Shown here in pieces: positions 56,351 through 64,000 of a stretch of DNA of 64,000 nt (positions are counted from its first letter, which is position 1; each line of letters begins with the position of its first letter). The stretch spans positions 15,273,019-15,337,018 of the forward strand of contig CM049306.1 of the NCBI GenBank assembly GCA_026874595.1, in the 5' to 3' direction. The stretch comes from Sipunculus nudus (Eukaryota; Annelida; Sipuncula; Golfingiida; Sipunculidae). The notes below the pieces were generated by a model. The model was not told the origin of the DNA. It was given only the letters and a program-made list of their open reading frames with translations, and made no database searches. A program made the position numbers and the translations under genes.

Positions 56351-58235
56351 AAAACAAGTGACCCGTGGGTCATGACGCTCAGCCGACTGACATGATGACA
56401 ATATGTCCTTGCACAGGCAACTAATTACGATAATGTAGGTGGCATCATTGTTCATGTATATTAGCTTACGTTCATCAAGACCCATAAGCACAACAAAATT
56501 GATGACAATCCAACCAGCCTTTCCTGAGGAATCTGGCAATTTGTGTGTATACTGCATTATTTCTGGGGTGCTCAAACATACCCCAAAACCCTGAGAATAA
56601 AAGTCACAATGACCGAATTTCAGGTTTCTGGGGAGAACTTTTGAGGAACTCTCAGGATATCAAGTTAGAAGATTCTGGACCCAATGGTTATGATTTGTGC
56701 CCTACTTTGGTATCCAATTTTCAATTATTCTGAGGGGTTCTTATTAGCCCAATAGCTCAGAAAATATGGGTAACAGAGACCTAAATTCAGGTTTCCAAGG
56801 TTATTTTTCACAGACCTCCCTGGATGTCAAGATAGAAGATTCTAGGACAAATGGTAACATTTTGTGCCTTGTTAACGGACGACCGCATCTCTGAAGGTCT
56901 CAAAAATACAGAAAAAAGTGTTAAAACGTTTAAAAGATCCAGGTGGCGCTACCAGTCTGCAAGAACTGATGAAACACTCCATGAGGAATATACATGCAAA
57001 GAATCAGGTTGATCGATGCATTAGTTGTTAAGATACTGGAGCTTTTGTATCAACTTTTAGTTATTCTTGGAGGTACTTCTAAGGCCCATAGCTCGGAGGA
57101 TATGGGTAACAGGGACCTGATTTCAGGTTTCCATGGCGATTTTTTATGGACCTCCCGGGAAGTCAAGAAAGAAGTTTCCAGACCAAATGGTTATGATTTG
57201 TGCCCTGTTAACAGATGGCCACATATTTGAAGGTATCAAAATAAAGATAAAAATGCATAAAAATTCGAAAAAGGCCAGGTGGCGCAACCAGTCTGCAGAA
57301 ACTGATGTAACACTCCATGATGCGTATGCATGCAAAAAATCATGCCGATCAAAGCACTAGTTGTTAAGATACTGGGGCTTTTGTATCAAAGTTTTAGTTA
57401 TTCTGGGTGGAACTTCTGAGCCTCATAGTTCGGACAATATGGATGACAGTTCTAATTTTAGGTTTCCAAGAAGACTTTTCATAGGCCTCCCAGCATGTCA
57501 AGAAAAAAAGATTCTAGATTCAGTTGTTCGGTTTTGTGCCATGTTAACAGATGACCGCATCGTTTAAGGTCTCAAAAAATAGATTTTAAAAAATCGTAAA
57601 AATAGTAAAAAAATACAGGTGGCGCCAGTCTGCAGAAGCTGATGAAACACTCCATGATCAATATCAATGCAAAGAATCATGGTGATCTATGCATAAGTTG
57701 TTCAGATACTTGAGCTTTTGTATCGATTTTTTCTTTATTCTGGGGGTTACTTCGGAGCCCCATAGCTTGAATAATATAGGTAACAGAGACCTCATTCAAG
57801 GTTTCCAAGGAGATTTTCATGGACCTCTCTGGATGTAAAGTTAGAAGATTCCAGGTCCAGCGGTTACAATTTGTGCCCTGTAAACAGATGACCGCATCTT
57901 TTAAGGTCTCAAAAATAGAGAAAAAAAATCGGGGGAAAAAATACAGGGTTGTTTAGATACTTGAGCTTTTGTATCGATTTTTTTTTTTTATTCTGGGGGT
58001 TACTTCGGAGCCCCATAGCTTGAATAATATGGGTAACAGAGACCTAATTCCAGGTTTCCCAGGAGACTTTTCATTGACTTATTTGGATGTAAAGTTAGAG
58101 GATTCCAGATCCAGTGGTTACAATTGATGCCCTGTTAACAGATGACCGCATCTTTTAAGGTTTCAAAATAGTGGGAAAAATCGTAAAAAAAAAATTTTAA
58201 ATACATGTTGCGCCACCAGTCTGCAGAAAATGATT
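56351..58235 (+). repeat. ACAAGTGACCC-start repeat with a 336-bp tandem array
   Basis: Begins AAAACAAGTGACCCGTGGGT, the start motif also seen at 18272 and 20060. Within it TTTGTGCC/TTGATGCC recurs at 56694, 56861, 57197, 57533, 57870 and about 58134. The core period is 336-337, with partial units at both ends (167 and 264). Each unit holds 'catagctcggaggatatgg', 'aggtttccaagg', 'caggtggcg..accagtctgcag' and 'gatgaaacactccatga'. Open frames are by-products. Confidence 0.88.
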
Positions 58236-58239
58236 TTCA

Positions 58240-59033
58240 GTAAATATGTATAAAAAGGCCTAGCGCGAGAGTTATTACTAAAGATGGCGCATATTAAATC
58301 AAGACCATTCAATTCAACTGTTTTTTGTATCCTACATACATTCATTGCTTTCAAAATGGGAGAACTTTTGTAATATTTATGTAAACCAATACCGACCTTT
58401 AGTAGTTGTGACTGTAACTTTTTCATTTTTGTTAAAGATTGTTTACTGACATATATATGGCACTGGTGTCATATGTCAACACAGGCCTAATAGTTGTTTT
58501 CCACACATATGATAAAGAATCAACATCGCTTACAAAGTTTGAGAAACCGGCTCCTTGAAGAGAATAAAATGCCCTCCTGCATGCATTTTATGCGGTCATC
58601 AATATGCACCTTAGGATTAGAATTTGACAAAGTAAGATATCTCACACTTATGCATTCAGTCAGCTTAACACCATCAAGTCACCATTCAGTGAGAGGTTCT
58701 AGGGTACACTGCCCAAAAAAGACACACTCGGTTTTCTGTGGATTAAACCTAAGACCATGTTGTGTTATATACGCATCAGTTAAATCAATCATCTTTGGTA
58801 AACCAGAGGCAGTCAGACTTGCCAACATGAGATCGTCAGCATAACAGAATACATTGTATGATACATTATTAATCTTTATGCCACCTGTAAAATTCGATAA
58901 TGCATTGATCAAATCTTGATAAAATAAATTAAAGAGAAAAGGGGTGGTTAGTCCTCCCTGACGTGTGCCCTTGGTAATTTTTATTGACTCACTTAGCTGT
59001 GAACCCCATTTAATTTGAACTGTTATTGGTTTA

Positions 59034-59034
<1 letters not shown>
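58240..59034 (-). pseudogene. LINE 2 fragment: reverse transcriptase core
   Basis: On the minus strand: KITKGTRQGGLTTPFLFNLF (about 58960), YADD (VFCYADDLMLAS, about 58850), GLRFNPQKTECVFFG, an in-frame TGA at 58679, VKLTECISVRYL, further stops near 58540, then KLQSQLLKVGIGLHKYYKSS. 5'-truncated at a (TA)n tract and 3'-truncated at the tandem array. A different LINE family from 54757-56350, because the motif wording differs. Confidence 0.82.
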
Positions 59035-59036
<2 letters not shown>

Positions 59037-59086
<50 letters not shown>

Positions 59087-59096
59087 TATATATATG
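59037..59096. repeat. (TA)n microsatellite
   Basis: TA run with one interruption, abutting the LINE 2 fragment. Confidence 0.95.
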
Positions 59097-60085
59097 GATA
59101 CAGGGAACCACGTAAAACAACTGCAGGTGGCACCATCAATCATGCATACTTGATAAAGATATCCAAGATATTTGGACATTGACGGTGACACAACCTTGTA
59201 CACAAGATAGAGCTATCACAATACTATGGGCATGCAATATTTCAGGCCAATAAATTAACCTATTCTTGAGATATCAGCAAGTCCAAAAGCTGTCAAAGAT
59301 TCAAAGACTATATATCAGGCGAATACATCAAACTACTCCAATGTACTGTATGGATTGAGTCACCCATCTTGCTCAACCAGTGGCTCTACCAGTCTTTTGT
59401 GCGAGAAAGCTAACACAGATCTATGAACGTGCAAACATTCAGGCCAATACATCAAATAACTCCTCAGCACAGTCAAACAATCCAAAGCATATTCAAGAAA
59501 AGTTTAAACTGTGAAATCTAAATTATTTTTAAACACAATATTAGCTTAATTTCTTGTTGATTCCAATAGATTGCAATTTCTGCTCCAGAATACACATTTT
59601 TTTGTCGCTCCTAAACGAAATATATATGATTTTATATGATATTCTCCTGGCAATGAATTAATGTTATAAGTTTATACACTGAACAGTTTTATGTGGCGGT
59701 ATTCAGGATCCTGTATCCCTATACTGACCAGTCTTAACTTCTTGTCTTCTCATTTGTCTGTGTTTGTCTGGTTACTCAAGATAAAAGCCCAAACTTTGCA
59801 TGTTGATATTCTTTTACTGGTGTAAGTGAGGCACATTTCAATTTTATGAACCATCAAAAATCATTTCTAAAGCATGTCTGAACACCTAGAAGAGCCTGGC
59901 ATTCTGGGTGCTCAAAATAATGTTTTTATCCTGTAGCTGGGAAAACACAGCTCACTGCATGTAACAGTAGTTTACATACATTTGTAGTACAAAATGTGAC
60001 CTGTTAGGGGACGGATGACCGGACAACGGACAAAGGATGATCGCTTAAGATTAGAGGACTTTCATTCAGTGGAGCTCAAAGCATT
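59097..60085. other. Non-coding stretch with weak internal repeats
   Basis: CAGGCCAATAMATYAA-type words at 59243, 59317 and 59441 suggest an old ~100-bp repeat. No gene seen. Confidence 0.45.
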
Positions 60086-60089
60086 TTTT

Positions 60090-60275
60090 TTTTTTTTTCT
60101 AAATATCATCTTACCTGTTTATGAAATTTGAAATTTTGCTCAAAAAATAAATTTCATTTTAAACAAATTAAGATAGACAATATACAAAATATTGTCATGT
60201 AGTTTAAAATTAGTTAACTAAAAATTGCTTGCTTTCACTGGATGCTAAAACGATACAATTTTAAATATTTAAATT
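60090..60275 (+). repeat. Dispersed repeat family C, copy 3
   Basis: 'attgtcatgtagtttaaaatta', 'actaaaaa.tg' and 'tcactggatgctaaa' match 40590-40660 and 50650-50710. Confidence 0.5.
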
Positions 60276-60780
60276 GCAATAGCAATTCTTTAATGCTATT
60301 ATAACCAGATGCCTGGCTAAGTGCATACAATTTTTATCTTTTTGATCATGGTGTCTCAGGAAAGCAACAAACAATATACCTAGATCACAACATACATGAC
60401 AAAATTGTAACAGATTCTAACTGATTGTAACTAGTTATATTCCAATTTGTTAAAATCATTTAAATGAAAATTGATTTCTTTAAAAATGGTAGATTAACAA
60501 AACACAGCGGCTTCTTGATTTCTCCATAAATTATTTTTCAAGAAATGTTTTGTTAATGGAGTGGAAACAGCATTACAATTAAGGAAATACAGTGCAAACA
60601 ATAACAATTACTGCATAACACTTGGTGGGTGGGGAGGGTTGTCGGGGGGGGGGGGGGGAGGTGAATTGAGAATAACTGTACTCCTTTCACCGAAGGGGAT
60701 CTCCGCCAGTGACCTGAAACAAATCAGGAAACCTAGCATAGTGGACTTTCAGTGACCAGGAGTGGCCTTCCTGCATCTGG
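60276..60780. other. Non-coding stretch with a G homopolymer
   Basis: G run at about 60645-60658. No gene supported. Confidence 0.5.
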
Positions 60781-61100
60781 ATAAATTAAGTGACTACAAC
60801 AGAGCCTCAAGAAAAAATTCATTAACTAGCCTAATTTTCTGTAATCAGATGTTTACTTTTGTTTACATGCTGTGAAAATTAAATCAAAAGTACTCAATTG
60901 AAATAAACATGCCATGGTCAAAGATGGGCAAAATCTAAGGTACTGATTTTATTATTATGCTAATAACTTAAAAAATATTCAAAATTGAGATCTGATTTTG
61001 AGTATACAATTGAACCTTAATTAAACATAGTTAATTTTTGGGAAAAAGTCTCTATCTTAAAAAATGTTTAATAAAGTGAGTAAATATTTTTCCTGATAAT
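60781..61100 (+). repeat. Dispersed repeat family B, partial copy
   Basis: 'caacagagcctcaagaaaaaattcattaactagcctaatttt' type text matches 22480. 'catgccatggtcaaagatgggcaaaat' and 'gtatacaattgaa' match 16850 and 22610-22720. 3' end missing. Confidence 0.75.
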
Positions 61101-61380
61101 GACATACAGGTGAATAAAGATGTATATTACAACTCAAACGATGAGTGATATAACCTTTAAGCCATCTGGAATTTTTCCTACCCATTCACTTGAATGGGGA
61201 ATATTTTATTTTTCAGATATCATTGTTAGATGTCAAAGCTATAGGGAGAATCTCTCAGTTTCCCCTGAAGTTTAACCAGTAAGGCTCAGGAGAGGTCTGA
61301 CCAATATCTCTGTCTCATACCTAAACACTGGTGCTACACACACCACATGAAAAGAAAACACTTTTAAAAAAAAAGTCCTT

Positions 61381-61724
61381 TTACATATTGCTTTTTGTTT
61401 CCCATCTCTGTTTGTGGTCAAACCTAAAATGAAAAAAAAAAAAAAAAAATTTCTATTAGCAGAAATATAATGGTGATGGCTATCACTTGATTAAGTTTCC
61501 AAGCAAAACTGACTAATCTCCAATCAAAAGAAGTCAGTTTAATCAAATGTTACCATAGCAGTTTTTGCTTGAAATGTTGTATTAACAGATTATCATTCTC
61601 GTATTTATAGTCAATACTAGATCTACTGTTAGTTATTAATTTTTTTTTTACTTTGAAAAAAGCTTATTAATTAACTTAAAATACAGATATTCCCAAAGTA
61701 TAGGTAATACTAATATGCAAATGT

Positions 61725-61780
<56 letters not shown>

Positions 61781-62198
61781 TATAGACCATTTATTGGCAT
61801 GAATAAGTTGAAACTATCAAAACTGAAATTCACCTACCCCCAGTGAAGTTTTTTCTTCTGTCTCTCTTTAAGTAACTGCTCTTGTTTCTGAAATTTGTTA
61901 CAAAATATTCCTTATTATCACTTATGTACTTTGATGAATTTATTGATGGTCAAATGTGATGATAATTATTAAGCTTTTACAACAACAGTGGCATTCAAGT
62001 ATCATATATAGTATTTTTGAATATTAAAAGCTGCATTATTCATGAGTCAACCTAAATAATGAAATACAGCAGCCATGAACAAAAACATTTTAATAATATA
62101 TACAAGAGTACTCAAATGAAAGTCCAAAATTGAAAGCTCACTTGTTTTTCTTCTGAAAACTTCTTGGCATCCATTGCATCTGCAATTTTCTTCCCAAA
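61381..62198 (-). CDS. Last three coding exons of minus-strand host gene X (5' part outside window)
   Basis: Exon a, 62142-62198: acceptor GCCTGCTTCAAG, 19 codons (FGKKIADAMDAKKFSEEKQ), donor CAA|GTGAGC. Exon b, 61838-61887: acceptor ACAAATTTCAG, KQEQLLKERQKKKLHW plus two bases, donor GGGG|GTAGGT. Exon c, 61381-61423: acceptor TTTCATTTTAG, FDHKQRWETKSNM then TAA. All phases agree, and the reading is a charged, probably helical C-terminus. Intron sizes are about 254 and 414 bases; a polyA run precedes exon c on the plus strand. Family not recognised. No earlier exon could be placed before 64000, and a solo LTR lies just upstream. Confidence 0.68.
61730..61777. repeat. (TA)n microsatellite in intron of gene X
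   Basis: Pure TA run in the intron between exons b and c. Confidence 0.95.
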
Positions 62199-62463
62199 CT
62201 TGAAGCAGGCAAAAAGCAGACATATAAAGCCATGAGGATATGTCATGTATATTTCACTAAACATTTGTAAATTAAATTTTCATTTACCTCTTCATTCTGA
62301 TTGATAAGATATTAGATGATTAATTAAGTCAATCATATTTAATAAATTCCTAACTTCATGTACTTTTGCCAACCATCCCAGGTAATACAGGCTTGATACA
62401 AATCAAACAAAGAAAACTAATGTATTATAGGATGGGCAATTTATATATTTTTATTTTCATATA

Positions 62464-63233
62464 TGTAACGGCTCTGAAAATACCACTTTCATAACATTAT
62501 CATATAAAAACAGGTCATGAATTGCCTTGCTGTTTTGCAGTTATGAATTGTCTTGGTTGCTATGTCTCATACTGATTTCAAGTCAAGAACCGGTTTTCTA
62601 TTTGTATTGTTTTCATTCCCGCAAACACACTTACCAACCTGCACCCTGCCAAGCCTCAGTCTCATGACATCGAGAACTGATCAGTGTCCATTTGTGCTTG
62701 GAAGATAAATACTGTTTCTACTGAACTCTTAAAACTGCAATAAACCCTAACATTTAACCAATTTGGTACTTTCAGTTTTCAGTTTCAGTATATCGTGTAA
62801 AGCATTTATATTCCATTAGTAACAATACTGGGTATTTATATTAATTGAATATGCATGAATATTTGTATTCATTGCATGTAATACGCAATGGTATCTTCAA
62901 ATGTGGTTTCTAAAAGTGGGCCCATTTTTATAATGTTTCATGTGTTTTCTCATGAATCTGTTACCAAGTAATATGTTCACTACTTCTGTATATTATCAAG
63001 TATTAATTGTAATGTGCATGTTATATGAATTGTAATTTGTATGTATCATATATATCATATGTAAACCAAGAGTGTCCATTTGTGCTTGGCAGGAACTCCA
63101 GATTGGAGCACTCCAAGACAAATATATATATTGCTGAATAAACCGACTTTTATATATATATATATATATATATCACCGCCTTGCTATCTCTCACACCGGG
63201 TGACCTGGGCTCTTGCCGGGAACACCCGTTACA
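62464..63233 (+). mobile_element. Solo LTR, 770 bp
   Basis: Starts TGTAACGG and ends CCCGTTACA, giving TG...CA termini with a 7-bp inverted match (TGTAACG/CGTTACA). TATA flanks both sides (62460-62463 and 63234-63237), a possible 4-bp duplication in TA-rich DNA. AATAAA lies at 63137-63142 near the 3' end, as in an R region. 'gtgtccatttgtgcttgg' occurs twice inside (62685 and 63072). There is no internal retroelement sequence on either side, so this is a recombination remnant. Family not assigned. Confidence 0.72.
63152..63172. repeat. (TA)n tract inside the solo LTR
   Basis: Short TA run just after the AATAAA signal. Confidence 0.85.
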
Positions 63234-63319
63234 TATATATATAATATACCTTACTAATTTGTCATATGTTTTGCAAAATAAAATTTCAATTGATTACTGT
63301 ATCCGCCTAAACAATGTTT

Positions 63320-63600
63320 TGTGGATACTATGTTTTATACCAGGTGCCACCACAGCCGCATACATTTCTGGAACACACCTCTGAGACCACTGGACCAATT
63401 TTTCTGAAACTGGACCTCATTATCAGGTCACATGTGAACTGGTGCCTAACCATTTGCATTGACCTTTGACCTTTCTTCTCTGCAGTGCGTCCATCTGTGT
63501 GTCTTTTTTCACACATTAACCCACATATTTTCAGACTTGTTTGACCAATCAGGCTGAAATTTTGCAAGATTGTAGCTCTTTGATAGCTTTATATAATACA
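63320..63600 (+). repeat. Repeat-like block preceding family A
   Basis: Contains 'accactggaccaatttttctgaaact' and a TTGACCTTTGACCTTT run. The wording (matching phrases 'gaccaat...ctgaaa') recurs within it at 63390 and 63544, suggesting an internal ~150-bp repeat. Non-coding. Confidence 0.5.
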
Positions 63601-64000
63601 ACTAGAATATCAGCAAAAGCTGACAAAAGCCCTCAGCCAAAAGAACAGTGTTTAGAGGTGGTAACAGTAACAAGTACTAAATATCTGTTCTCACATGGAT
63701 GTATTTCTGTACATGTCTCAGTTATAAATTTAAAATGGAGAGGTATGTACCATGATTCATAACAATCCACCAAATGCTTCCTGAAAAATAAGCTTCTAAG
63801 TTTTATTCTATTATAAGCTCTGTGACCTTGAAAAGTAGGTCAAGGTCACCCATCTTCGAACATGAACGAGATTTTTGTCGATATACATCTTCACCAAAGA
63901 AATAAAATTCCTATTGTGAATCCTTTTTGAGATATCCCGCTCACAAGGCCAAAGTTGAAAAATCCAAGAAAAAATTCAATAAAAAATCAGAAATTGCAGG
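63601..64000 (+). repeat. Tandem repeat family A, start of a second array
   Basis: Matches 1147-1545 closely from ACTAGAATATCAGC onward, including AGGTCAAGGTCACCC at 63837. Runs off the window end. Confidence 0.9.

Noticed and set aside
1-64000. CRISPR arrays, operons, prophage or plasmid features
   Set aside because: The tandem repeats here are long-unit satellites without regular unique spacers, and gene structure and repeats are those of an animal genome.

Overview
This window is nuclear DNA from a metazoan, most likely a marine mollusc (bivalve-like; medium confidence). The reasons are the absence of bacterial gene structure, long (TA)n microsatellites, spliced micro-exons, several classes of animal transposable element, and AT-rich dispersed repeats of a type common in bivalve genomes. 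The species cannot be named from this sequence. Almost all of the longer open frames are transposon remnants or chance.

Layout. 1-2.2 kb and 63.6-64 kb hold the same 302-bp tandem repeat family (A) in the same orientation. 2.2-6.6 kb is microsatellite-rich. 6.6-15.6 kb is mostly unique, intron-like DNA with a 62-bp tandem array, a TTAA-flanked MITE, a 97-bp minisatellite and a 145-bp tandem repeat. 15.6-27.3 kb probably belongs to one minus-strand host gene: a promoter-like block with a short first coding exon at 27.23-27.26 kb and two phase-compatible micro-exons at 16.3 and 15.6 kb. Its long first intron is filled with family B repeats, a tRNA-derived SINE and a 440-bp MITE carrying a perfect CTCF consensus. 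27.9-28.9 kb is the 3' end of a LINE. 28.9-33.1 kb is a decayed Mutator-like DNA transposon with long inverted repeats; its transposase is of ZSWIM3 type (RNase H-like core, SWIM finger, C-terminal PHD-like finger). 33.4-34.2 kb is a ~245-bp tandem array.

34.4-39 kb is an internally deleted Gypsy LTR retrotransposon whose Gag has an unusual helix-hairpin-helix-like N-terminus. 41.6-48.2 kb is a nearly full-length but dead Gypsy element of Gmr1 type: SAP-like and SCAN-like Gag, DTG protease, and integrase placed before reverse transcriptase. 48-54.5 kb contains family C repeats, homopolymer G/C runs, tandem duplications, weak exon candidates and a 708-bp DNA transposon with terminal inverted repeats. 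54.7-59 kb contains two truncated LINEs separated by a 336-bp tandem array. 61.4-62.2 kb holds the last three coding exons of a second minus-strand host gene. 62.46-63.23 kb is a solo LTR.

No intact transposable-element gene is present: every element I could read through has stops, frameshifts or deletions. The two host genes are supported only by splice-site quality and matching phases, without homology searches. No rRNA, complete tRNA gene or CRISPR array was seen.
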